A DNA stretch of 40,010 bases from JAPLGE01 sp964355545. Lineage in GTDB: Bacteria > Bipolaricaulota > Bipolaricaulia > UBA7950 > UBA9294. A model generated the notes under the pieces. It did no database searches, was not told where the DNA came from, and saw only the letters and a program-made list of their open reading frames with translations. This document shows, in pieces, positions 24,393 through 31,052 of this stretch. A program made the translations under genes and the position numbers. The stretch is taken from NCBI GenBank assembly GCA_964355545.1, contig CAYHEK010000005.1:1-40010 (forward strand). The letters are read 5' to 3'. Position 1 is the first letter of the stretch. Every line of letters starts with the position of its first letter.

Positions 24393-25574
24393 CTAGCGCG
24401 TCAGGGGATACTGCGCGCGCACCGCTTCCATCTCGGGCTTGGTCTCCGCCGTCGGGACGACGATCGTCCCGGCGAGGATCCCGGCCTGGAGCTCGTCGAC
24501 GGCCTGCCAGATCCAGTACGGGACGCTAGCCCGGTTCGTCGCCCAGTTGGCGATCGTCGAGTAGACGTCCGCCTGCTCGAGCGCCCCGCCGGCCATCCCG
24601 AACGCCATGAAGTCGAGGAGATCCTGCGCGCCGCTGATTGCGACCCCGCCTTCCTTGAGGCCGAGGCTCGTCACGCCGGCCACGAACTTATTCTCCACGA
24701 CCGCCTTTACGGCGGCGTAGCACGCGTTATCGACGCGCTTCATGCCGCTCGCGATTCCGTAGCGGCCGTTCCCCAGGTAGTCCTGGTTCGCGTCGACTCC
24801 GAAGTAGTAGGGCGCTCCGGTCGTCGTGCCGATTGCCTTGTGCTTCTCGGTGATCGCCTCGAGGTCGCCTACTCCAAGCGGTCCGGCCACGTTGTAGACG
24901 GCCACCGCGCCCTGGGCCAGCTGGGCCTCCGTCGCTGACTTGCCGAGCGCGATATCGCTGAACGTTCCGGTGTAGGTGTAGAGGAGCCCAACGTTCACCG
25001 TGTGGCTCGTCACCGCGGCGTACTTCTGCAGACCCCAGGTGATCCCGAAGCGGTACCCGGCCTCGAAGTGGTAGAGGACCGGGATCTCGATCCCGAGGAC
25101 GCAGCCGACGTAGTTGTAGTTCTGGGACGCCGCGAGCATTCCGCCGAGGGCGCCGACCAGGGCCGACATCTCGTTCTCCCGGAAGACGTAATTCAAGATG
25201 TTCGGGCCGGTGATGTATCCAACGTCGATGATGGCGAACTTCTGGTTCGGGAACTCCTGCGACGCCTGGGCAAGCGCGTCACCGAGGAGGAACCCGACGC
25301 AGATGATCAGCTTGTACTGGCCCGTCCGGGCCGCGTTTCGGATGTTGGGGAGATAGTCCGCGGCTGTCGCGCTCTGAATCTCCACCATATCCAGATTGAA
25401 GTCCTTCGCTGCCTGATCCGTTCCCTTGAACCCCATGTCGTTGAACGAGAGGTCGCCGCGTCCGCCCACGTCCAGGATAACCGCGACCTTGTCCTTCGCT
25501 ACGCCAACCATGCCCACCAAGGAAATCCCCAGGACGAGCACAGCCAGCAGTGCCAGAATTCTCTGCAACTTCAC
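24393..25574 (-). CDS. BMP-family (Med/PnrA-like) substrate-binding protein
   Basis: 393 residues. Signal peptide ILALLAVLVLGISLVGMVGVA, no lipobox Cys, then the family opening VAVILDVGGRGDLSFNDMGF and motifs LGDALAQASQEFPNQKFAIID and NYVFRENEMSALVGALGGML. BMP proteins such as PnrA and BmpA relatives bind purine or pyrimidine nucleosides, in keeping with cdd and pdp nearby. GTG 25574 has AAGGAGG upstream. First gene of the transporter operon; a terminator-like hairpin follows it, so the binding protein should be in excess over the membrane parts. Confidence 0.93.
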   Translation of the reverse strand: MKLQRILALLAVLVLGISLVGMVGVAKDKVAVILDVGGRGDLSFNDMGFKGTDQAAKDFNLDMVEIQSATAADYLPNIRNAARTGQYKLIICVGFLLGDALAQASQEFPNQKFAIIDVGYITGPNILNYVFRENEMSALVGALGGMLAASQNYNYVGCVLGIEIPVLYHFEAGYRFGITWGLQKYAAVTSHTVNVGLLYTYTGTFSDIALGKSATEAQLAQGAVAVYNVAGPLGVGDLEAITEKHKAIGTTTGAPYYFGVDANQDYLGNGRYGIASGMKRVDNACYAAVKAVVENKFVAGVTSLGLKEGGVAISGAQDLLDFMAFGMAGGALEQADVYSTIANWATNRASVPYWIWQAVDELQAGILAGTIVVPTAETKPEMEAVRAQYPLTR

Positions 25575-25604
25575 GCTTGCCTCCTTGTACTACTCTCTAA
25601 TACT

Positions 25605-25621
25605 GGGTCGTTAAATGACCC
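25605..25621. promoter_or_regulatory. Palindrome upstream of the BMP transporter operon (candidate operator)
   Basis: GGGTCGTTAAATGACCC: arms GGGTCnTT and AAnGACCC mirror each other across 17 bases. It lies 31 bases before the GTG start. A TACAAT on the minus strand (25638-25633) could be the -10 box, which would put the palindrome in the early transcribed region, a repressor position. The regulator is unknown. Confidence 0.5.
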
Positions 25622-25677
25622 TCTATGATGAAATTGTACCTGCTTTGGCCGTGGAATGCCATGTAGAGGAGGACGGC

Positions 25678-25706
25678 TTGAGTTGCCGTTCCATGAAGCC
25701 TAAAAT
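25678..25706 (+). promoter_or_regulatory. Promoter of the exported hypothetical gene, leaderless geometry
   Basis: TTGAGT (25678-25683), a 17-base spacer and TAAAAT (25701-25706), six bases before ATG 25713, with no SD. The predicted first transcribed base is the A of the start codon. Confidence 0.55.
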
Positions 25707-25712
25707 GGCCGT

Positions 25713-26459
25713 ATGGGACGCGGTCTGGGGCCTCTCCTTGCGGGGATTCTCGTGCTCGCGGCCGGGATTGGGGGCCTGGCCTCGCCAGCTTCGCTTGGCT
25801 CGGCGTTTGCCGATACCTACACGGCGTTTGCTCCGCTCTACGCTCTGTACTCCGGGTACGCCGGCTACCTTCTTCAGGGGATGGAGGTCACCGTCCCGCC
25901 TGGTCTCGAGGGGGCCTGCGACCGCTTTGCCGTCCATCTCGCAGCGCTCCAGATGGCGTTCATCGTGCAGACGGACTCCCAACGTGTGGAGGAGGTGACT
26001 TCCCTGGCTCACCTGCGCGAGAACGCCCTTTCCTTCTGCGACCAGTACCGCGAGGCGGTTGAATCCATCGCCACGAGCGAAGCAGCGGATCTCGTCGTTC
26101 TTGCGGATCTGGCCGGAAGAGGGTTCTTCTCACGGATTCAGGCGCTGAATGGGATTCTCCAGGAGGTCTTCTCCCAGACGCTCGAGGATCTCCAGCCGGG
26201 CTTCGACCACTGGTCCTTCTCCGCGGCCTTCGCCACCCGGACAGTTCTCCTCCAGGAGGAGCTTCTGCGGATCGACCCGAGCCTCGAGCAGATCCTCCTC
26301 GGGGCGGGCTCTTCTCCCTCCGTCGATCTTCCCGACGAGATCGCGGAGGCCGTCCGGTCCCTTGCCTCTCTCTCTGGGAGGGACCTCTCCCCCGAGGAAA
26401 GAGAGGAAGCGCGTGGGTTCGCCCTGCAGATTCACGCGTTTCTTGTGGGGAGAGGCTAG
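25713..26459 (+). CDS. Exported hypothetical protein, helical
   Basis: 248 residues; family not recognised. Signal peptide LLAGILVLAAGIGGLASPAS, then an almost entirely helical, acidic mature part without membrane segments. Two cysteines (GACDRFA and FCDQYRE) could pair. It is divergent from the BMP operon across about 138 bases, and the promoter has leaderless geometry. The position suggests but does not prove a link with the transporter. Confidence 0.72.
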   Translation: MGRGLGPLLAGILVLAAGIGGLASPASLGSAFADTYTAFAPLYALYSGYAGYLLQGMEVTVPPGLEGACDRFAVHLAALQMAFIVQTDSQRVEEVTSLAHLRENALSFCDQYREAVESIATSEAADLVVLADLAGRGFFSRIQALNGILQEVFSQTLEDLQPGFDHWSFSAAFATRTVLLQEELLRIDPSLEQILLGAGSSPSVDLPDEIAEAVRSLASLSGRDLSPEEREEARGFALQIHAFLVGRG

Positions 26460-26843
26460 GAACTGAGTGTGGGGGTTGGGGAAGGCGGGCCTGCTGCCTG
26501 ATCCCGCCTTCCCCGGGTAAGAACCGTTGGCTGTTCTACCGCATCTCTTCCTGCGACAGACCCCCGGTAGGAGATGTCGCCCCACCCGGGGCATCCGGGT
26601 GGGAGCGAGGAAGCCTTTTCTTCCCTCTCCCCGCGCTCTCGGGACGGTAGAGAGGACCGGTAAGGAGGTAACCGCAACCTTTGCTTCCCCTCGCGAAGCG
26701 GCATCTCGCGCTCCTTGTCGTAAGCTCGGAAGAAGGGTAGCGAGAACGAGGCGGCGCCGAGAGAACAGGGGTTAAGGCGAAAGAGGCCCTTCGCGACGGC
26801 TCTTTGGCCCAGCGGTCCGGGGTGCAGGTGTCGGGTGTCCGGT
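26460..26843. other. Gene-free, structured intergenic stretch (384 bases)
   Basis: The only gap over 300 bases in the window, between convergent genes. It holds a 12-bp inverted repeat (26478-26489 with 26503-26514), a perfect 9-bp hairpin (26581-26589 with 26595-26603), a pair of interleaved repeats of pseudoknot topology at 26536-26576, a GAGCG...CGCTC stem (26603-26638) and a hairpin near 26780-26805. No convincing ORF and no match to RNase P, tmRNA, SRP RNA or a riboswitch core that I know. A structured RNA is possible. Confidence 0.5.
26780..26805 (-). terminator. Terminator-like hairpin after the response regulator
   Basis: AAAGAG (26780-26785) pairs with CTCTTT (26800-26805), extended by GCC/GGC with a one-base bulge. 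On the minus strand it ends in CTCTTT, 39 bases past the response-regulator stop. Confidence 0.5.
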
Positions 26844-27278
26844 CTACTCGGGAGGGATCTTAGCGATGCGCCAGTAATCCTGGACGGTCCCGATCAAACG
26901 CTCGAAGTCCTTGGAATCGACGGGTTTCGTCATGTAGCTTGCCGCGCCACTGTCGTAGGCCTTGACCATGTCTTCTTCCCGCTCGGAGATAGTGAGGACG
27001 ATCACCGGGATCCGGCGCAGGCGCTCGTCCTCTTTGATTTTGGACAGGACCTCGAGCCCGTTGATCTTGGGGAGGTTGAGGTCGAGGAGGACGAGGTCGG
27101 GCCGGGGGACGTCCTCGAACTCACCCTCGCGATGCAGGAAGTCGAGGGCTTCCTCTCCGTCGCGGGCGAAGTACAGCTCGCACTTGACCTCGCTCTTGCG
27201 CATGGCGCGCTTGATGATCGTGACGTCGTCGGGGTTGTCCTCGACCACGAGGACTTTCATCTTCTCTGGGTTAAGCAT
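26844..27278 (-). CDS. Single-domain response regulator (CheY/Rcp1-like)
   Basis: 144 residues, a receiver domain only. Acidic residues EDN near 13, phospho-acceptor D66 (LVLLDLNLPKING), the Thr of VLTISERE and the Lys of YMTKPVD are all present. Long-loop receivers like this (REGEFEDVPRPD insert) typically pair with phytochrome-type or PAS histidine kinases. Start ATG 27278 overlaps the kinase stop by eight bases; ATG 27260 (MKVLVVEDN) is a shorter option. With no output domain it must act by protein contact or phosphorelay. Confidence 0.93.
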   Translation of the reverse strand: MLNPEKMKVLVVEDNPDDVTIIKRAMRKSEVKCELYFARDGEEALDFLHREGEFEDVPRPDLVLLDLNLPKINGLEVLSKIKEDERLRRIPVIVLTISEREEDMVKAYDSGAASYMTKPVDSKDFERLIGTVQDYWRIAKIPPE

Positions 27279-29154
27279 GGATCTCCACCTCTCTCTTGGC
27301 GGCCGCCTTGGGGATGGTAAAGTAGAAAGTGCTCCCTTTGCCAACCTCCGATTCCACCCAGATCTCCCCCCCGTGCTCCTCCACGATCCGCTTGCAGATC
27401 GCGAGGCCCACTCCTGTTCCTTCATAGTCCTCTCTCGGGTTCAGTTTTTCAAATATCCCGAAGATCCGCTCTTGGTAGCGCGCCTCGATCCCGATCCCGT
27501 TGTCCTGCACGAAGAACGTGTGCATTCCGCGGTTGCGCGATTCGGTGCGGCAGCCGACGTGCACCGTGGGGAGCGCCTTGTCGTTGTACTTGATGGCGTT
27601 GACGACCAGGTTGCTGAGCAGCTCGCCGATGCGGGTCTTGCTCCCCATCACCGCAGGAAGGTCCTCGTCCACCTGGAGGTTGACCCCGCGCAGGCGCACG
27701 CGGAGATCCTCCTTGATCTCCTCAAGGACCCTGCTCACGTTGACCCGCTCGAAGGACGCCGTGTCCATATGGATGCTGGCAAGGGAGAGGAGGTCGTTGA
27801 TCAGCTCGCGCATGCGGGATGAGGTTTTCTTTAGGGTGTGCAGGTAGTTCACGCCCTCTTCGTCCAGCCGGTCGGCGTAGTCCTCAAGCAAGAAGCCGCT
27901 GAACGCCTCGACCGTGCGCAGGGGCTCCTTCAGGTCGTGGGAGACGACGTGGGAGAATTCTTCGAGCTTTTCGTTCGTCCGTTCCAGGTGCTTTGTCTTG
28001 TCGCGCAGCCCCTCCTCCAGGCGTTTGATCTCAGTGATGTCGATGTAGTGATCGATGCGGCCGCCCTTATACTGCTCGGTCTCGATCGGGATCGAGCGGT
28101 ACTCGAGGATCCGCTCCTCGCGGCCCAGGCCGGGCCGCACGTGGCAGGTGCAGGAGTCGACCCGCGTCCTGTTTTCGGTTGCCTCCTCCACCACGCGGCC
28201 GAAGGCGTCTGCGTCCTCGAAGACCCCGACGTAGCGGGACAGGGCGCGCAGGGCGTCGATCCCGATCAGCCGCTCGCGGTCGATCCCGAAGAAGCGGCCG
28301 ATCGTCTCGTTCGCCCAGACGACCTGTCTTTTGTGATCGGTGATGATGATTCCCGAGTCGAGGGTGTCGATCGCGGCCTCGATCAGGTAGCGGTAGCGCG
28401 CCTCCGTCTCCATCAGGCGGCGCTCGAGTTCCGCCTGCTGGCGGAGGTCGCGCGCCTCCAGGACTGCCACGCGCTCCGTCGCCCGCGTCGCCTTCAGTTC
28501 GACCGGGATCACGTCGCGCGACTGGGAGATGAATCGGAGTTTGACGTCGCGCATCTCCCCACGCTCGAAGAGGCGGGTGAGTTCCACCTTGATCGAATCG
28601 ATCTCCTCGGGATGGACGTACTCTGCGAGTTGGAGCGTCCGCTTGGTCGGGTAGCCAAGCGTCGTGCGCGAGGCTTCGTTGCGCTTCAGCGCCGTTCCGT
28701 CCTTATCGATGAAGTGAATGGGGTTCATGGAGTTCTCGAAGATCTCCTCGTCGTAGCTCTCCTTGAGGCTCTTTGACCTGCGCCACCGGTCGCGCTTGCG
28801 CCTGCTTCTCGAGTTCAAAAGGCCAATTCCACCCCCCAGAGTGAGGTCGAGGGCCGCGAGGCCGAGGAGGAGGGGGACGCCGTTCGAATCGCGGAAGAGG
28901 AGGAGGAAAGAGATCCCCAGGAGGGCCGTGGTGAGGCCGAGAAGGAGCCCCCCGCGCAGGCGGAGCGACCAAGCACCGAGGGCAAGCGGGATTGCGAGGG
29001 CGACGAAGACGAGCCCTGTTGGAGAATAGCCTGAGTTGTGGAGGAGAAGGATCGCCAGGATCGCAATTCCGTACGCGACAAGAACGACGATCGCCTTCTC
29101 TACTGGGTTCAATCCGCTGACCAAGGATGAGCCGTCCTCGAACGCCGCTCGCAC
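27271..29154 (-). CDS. PAS-containing sensor histidine kinase
   Basis: 627 residues. Three to four N-terminal membrane segments (~20-115) without a large external domain, then two PAS-like domains (~133-235 and ~255-380, ending in the PAC-like HYIDITEIKRLEE). HisKA has H406 in FSHVVSHDLKEPLRTVEAF, and the HATPase has NLVVNAIKYND, DNGIGIE, IFEKLNP and GTGVGLAI. The SHDLKEPLR pattern is typical of phytochrome/Cph1-like kinases, which use Rcp1-type partners such as the gene downstream. No chromophore GAF/PHY domain is present. GTG start with weak SD. Confidence 0.92.
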   Translation of the reverse strand: MRAAFEDGSSLVSGLNPVEKAIVVLVAYGIAILAILLLHNSGYSPTGLVFVALAIPLALGAWSLRLRGGLLLGLTTALLGISFLLLFRDSNGVPLLLGLAALDLTLGGGIGLLNSRSRRKRDRWRRSKSLKESYDEEIFENSMNPIHFIDKDGTALKRNEASRTTLGYPTKRTLQLAEYVHPEEIDSIKVELTRLFERGEMRDVKLRFISQSRDVIPVELKATRATERVAVLEARDLRQQAELERRLMETEARYRYLIEAAIDTLDSGIIITDHKRQVVWANETIGRFFGIDRERLIGIDALRALSRYVGVFEDADAFGRVVEEATENRTRVDSCTCHVRPGLGREERILEYRSIPIETEQYKGGRIDHYIDITEIKRLEEGLRDKTKHLERTNEKLEEFSHVVSHDLKEPLRTVEAFSGFLLEDYADRLDEEGVNYLHTLKKTSSRMRELINDLLSLASIHMDTASFERVNVSRVLEEIKEDLRVRLRGVNLQVDEDLPAVMGSKTRIGELLSNLVVNAIKYNDKALPTVHVGCRTESRNRGMHTFFVQDNGIGIEARYQERIFGIFEKLNPREDYEGTGVGLAICKRIVEEHGGEIWVESEVGKGSTFYFTIPKAAAKREVEIHA

Positions 29155-29195
29155 CGTTCACCCGTCGTCTCAAACGCGTATGGGAACCATAAGGA

Positions 29196-29220
29196 ATGTC
29201 CTGCCAAGCGGCAAGGACAT
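29196..29220. repeat. Inverted repeat between the Crp/Fnr-type gene and the PAS kinase
   Basis: ATGTCCTGCC (29196-29205) and GGCAAGGACAT (29210-29220) pair with a single bulge. It lies after the Crp/Fnr stop and before the kinase start, both on the minus strand. It has no T-run, so it may be an operator or an mRNA processing hairpin. Confidence 0.5.
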
Positions 29221-29255
29221 CAGTCACCCGGGCGGAAGACGTTCTTCTTTTCGCC

Positions 29256-29930
29256 TCAGATAATCAGGTTGGCATTGAGGTCCACCGAGAAGGGCTCCAT
29301 GATCTTCTGCAGGTAGTCTTCCCGGAGGATCCGGATCTTGCGGCTCTCAATGGCGATGATCCCACGGTTTTCGAGTTCGCTCAAGGTGCGGATGGCGGTC
29401 TTCGAGGAGACCCCGGCCATCTCGGCCAGTTCGGCGCGCGAGAGTTCCACTCCGCTCTTCCCCAAGTGTAGGATCAGACGGGCTAGGCGCTCCTTGCTCG
29501 AGGAGTAGGAACGCTCGGCGAGTTTATTCTGGAAGGCCTTGAGCTCTTCGGATAGTCTCTCGTACAGGCGAAAGATCGTCTTGGGATGCCGCTCGAGGAA
29601 GTAGAAGAAGTCCCCGCGCTCGATGAATCCGACGACCACTGGGTCCAGTGTCTTTGCGTAGGCGTTGTGAGTCCCCTTGTCGAAAAGGGTCGTCTCGCCG
29701 AGGATCTCGCCGGGCCCGATGATCTTCAGGATCTGGCTTTTGGCTCGCATGCTTCGCTTGACGAGCTTCACCATCCCCTCGAAGATGAGGTAGAACCCGA
29801 ACGCCGGCGCTCCCTCCTGGAAGATGATCTCGCCGGGCCCGTACTGGATCTTACGCACGCCCTCGCGCAGCTTCTCCAAGTCCTTCTCCTTGAGGTCGGA
29901 GAAGATGCGGAAGCCTTTGAGGTCGATCAT
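29256..29930 (-). CDS. Crp/Fnr-family transcriptional regulator
   Basis: 224 residues. Cyclic-nucleotide-binding-like beta roll (~10-115, with GPGEIIFQEGAPAFGFYLIFEG and GPGEILGETTLFDKG), long dimer helix, then an HTH_Crp domain (LSRAELAEMAGVSSKTAIRTLSELENRGII). The cAMP-contact Arg-Ser of E. coli Crp is replaced (THNAYA), so cAMP is not expected. There are no cysteines, so no Fe-S cluster as in Fnr. In the recognition helix Crp's Arg180/Glu181 are Ser/Lys, while Arg185 is kept as R181. ATG 29930 follows GAGGGGG. Its promoter is overlapped by a Crp-like site, suggesting autorepression. The ligand is unknown. Confidence 0.92.
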   Translation of the reverse strand: MIDLKGFRIFSDLKEKDLEKLREGVRKIQYGPGEIIFQEGAPAFGFYLIFEGMVKLVKRSMRAKSQILKIIGPGEILGETTLFDKGTHNAYAKTLDPVVVGFIERGDFFYFLERHPKTIFRLYERLSEELKAFQNKLAERSYSSSKERLARLILHLGKSGVELSRAELAEMAGVSSKTAIRTLSELENRGIIAIESRKIRILREDYLQKIMEPFSVDLNANLII

Positions 29931-30020
29931 GCCCGTTCCCCCTCTCCCCGCGCCTGCTCGTTCACCCGTCACCTTGTCCCCACCCCCTCATCACCCCGAC
30001 TAAGGGGTCAAGCGTCCCGT

Positions 30021-30049
30021 ATTGTAACAGATGTCACGTTGGAAGCCAA
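30021..30049 (-). promoter_or_regulatory. Promoter of the Crp/Fnr-type gene
   Basis: Minus strand TTGGCT (30049-30044), a 17-base spacer and TACAAT (30026-30021, 5 of 6). The transcript would have a long leader of about 85 bases before ATG 29930. Confidence 0.55.
30023..30038. promoter_or_regulatory. Crp-like site inside the promoter of the Crp/Fnr-type gene
   Basis: TGTAA (30023-30027), six bases, TCACG (30034-30038): 8 of 10 positions match TGTGA-N6-TCACA, with an inner GTAACA-GA-TGTCAC dyad. It covers the spacer and -10 box, so binding should repress. Confidence 0.5.
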
Positions 30050-30120
30050 GTCCCCCGTCGATCCCCTGTTGCGCGCCGGCACTCGAGGGCGGTAGACTCC
30101 CCTTACGGGGGAGGAAACCG

Positions 30121-30885
30121 ATGCAGGATGGCAAGATTCGCGTCGCCGCGATCCAGCTTGAGATAAAGGAGGAGGAAGATCCCGCCCGCCTGGCCCGCGT
30201 CGCCTCCCTCCTCGAGGCAGCGCGAGGGGCGGACCTCGTCCTCCTCCCGGAGCTGTGGCGGGTGGGGTACTCCGACTTTGGCGCCTACGGCCGCAAGGCG
30301 GAGACAATCGAGGGAGAAACGGTCTCACTCCTGCGCGAGAAGGCGAAGGAACTTCGCGCCTTCGTGCTCGGAGGGAGCTTTGTCGAGCGCGTTGGGAAAA
30401 GGCTATACAACTCCGCTTTCCTCCTCGATCGGCAGGGGAATCTCAGCGCGCGATATCGGAAGATCCACCTCCTCGACTACCACTCTCAGGAGCGGAGCCT
30501 GCTTACGGCCGGGAGCACCGTAGAGGTCGCTGCGACGGAGATTGGGTCCCTTGGCCTTGCGATCTGCCACGACCTGCGCTTTCCGGAGCTATTCCGCGCC
30601 CTGACCGAGCGCGGGGCGGAGGTCATCCTCGTCCCGGCCGCGTGGCCCGCCGCGCGCATGGAGGCGTGGGAAGCCCTCTCGCGGGCGCGGGCCGTGGAGA
30701 ACCAAGGGTACGTCGTCGCCTGCGATGCGACCGGGAGGGGACTCCTTGGCCGGAGCCTCGTCGTCGACCCGTGGGGAGTCGTGGTGGCCTCTCTCGGGGA
30801 ACGTGAGGGGGTCCTCAAAGCGGAGATCGACCTCCGGGTCCTGCGGGGGTTCCGCGAGGAGTTTTCCGCGTGGCGCGAGCGGTGA
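30121..30885 (+). CDS. Carbon-nitrogen hydrolase (nitrilase superfamily amidase)
   Basis: 254 residues. The catalytic triad is plain: E44 (LLPELWRVGY), K114 (RYRKIHLLDY) and C149 (LAICHDLRFPELFR). The overall pattern matches omega-amidase/Nit2-like enzymes, which hydrolyse small amides such as 2-oxoglutaramate or deaminated glutathione. The exact substrate is not readable. ATG 30121 is preceded by GGGAGG. It is divergent from the Crp/Fnr-type gene, so the Crp-like site at 30023 could also affect it. Confidence 0.93.
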   Translation: MQDGKIRVAAIQLEIKEEEDPARLARVASLLEAARGADLVLLPELWRVGYSDFGAYGRKAETIEGETVSLLREKAKELRAFVLGGSFVERVGKRLYNSAFLLDRQGNLSARYRKIHLLDYHSQERSLLTAGSTVEVAATEIGSLGLAICHDLRFPELFRALTERGAEVILVPAAWPAARMEAWEALSRARAVENQGYVVACDATGRGLLGRSLVVDPWGVVVASLGEREGVLKAEIDLRVLRGFREEFSAWRER

Positions 30886-30906
30886 CGTGCGCTCAAAAAC
30901 GCGTTC

Positions 30907-30935
30907 TTGACAGGAACGCGCGCTCTCCTTACACT
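30907..30935 (+). promoter_or_regulatory. Promoter for tRNA-Leu and gatA
   Basis: A perfect TTGACA (30907-30912), a 17-base spacer and TACACT (30930-30935). Predicted start near 30942, just before the mature tRNA 5' end at 30950. Confidence 0.75.
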
Positions 30936-30949
30936 TCGTGCGGCCGCAG

Positions 30950-31035
30950 GCCGGAGTGGCGGAATTGGCAGACGCGCAGGGTTCAGGACCCTGTGGGGAT
31001 AACACCTCGTGTGGGTTCAAGTCCCACCTCCGGCA
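30950..31035 (+). tRNA. tRNA-Leu (anticodon CAG)
   Basis: Acceptor stem GCCGGAG (30950-30956) pairs with CTCCGGC (31028-31034), discriminator A31035. Anticodon stem CAGGG/CCCTG closes the loop TTCAGGA, anticodon CAG, reading CUG. A long variable arm and a T arm GTGGG-TTCAAGT-CCCAC make it a class II leucine tRNA. CCA is not encoded (CCC follows), so it must be added enzymatically. Confidence 0.95.
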
Positions 31036-31052
31036 CCCGCTAAGGAGCAGCC

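Noticed and set aside
26460..26843. RNase P RNA, tmRNA or SRP RNA in the gene-free stretch
   Set aside because: No GAGGAAAGUCC-type P RNA core, no tRNA-like T arm for tmRNA and no SRP apical loop on either strand.
29256..29930. Oxygen-sensing Fnr or cAMP-dependent Crp
   Set aside because: No cysteines for an Fe-S cluster and no Arg-Ser cAMP contact in the binding domain.
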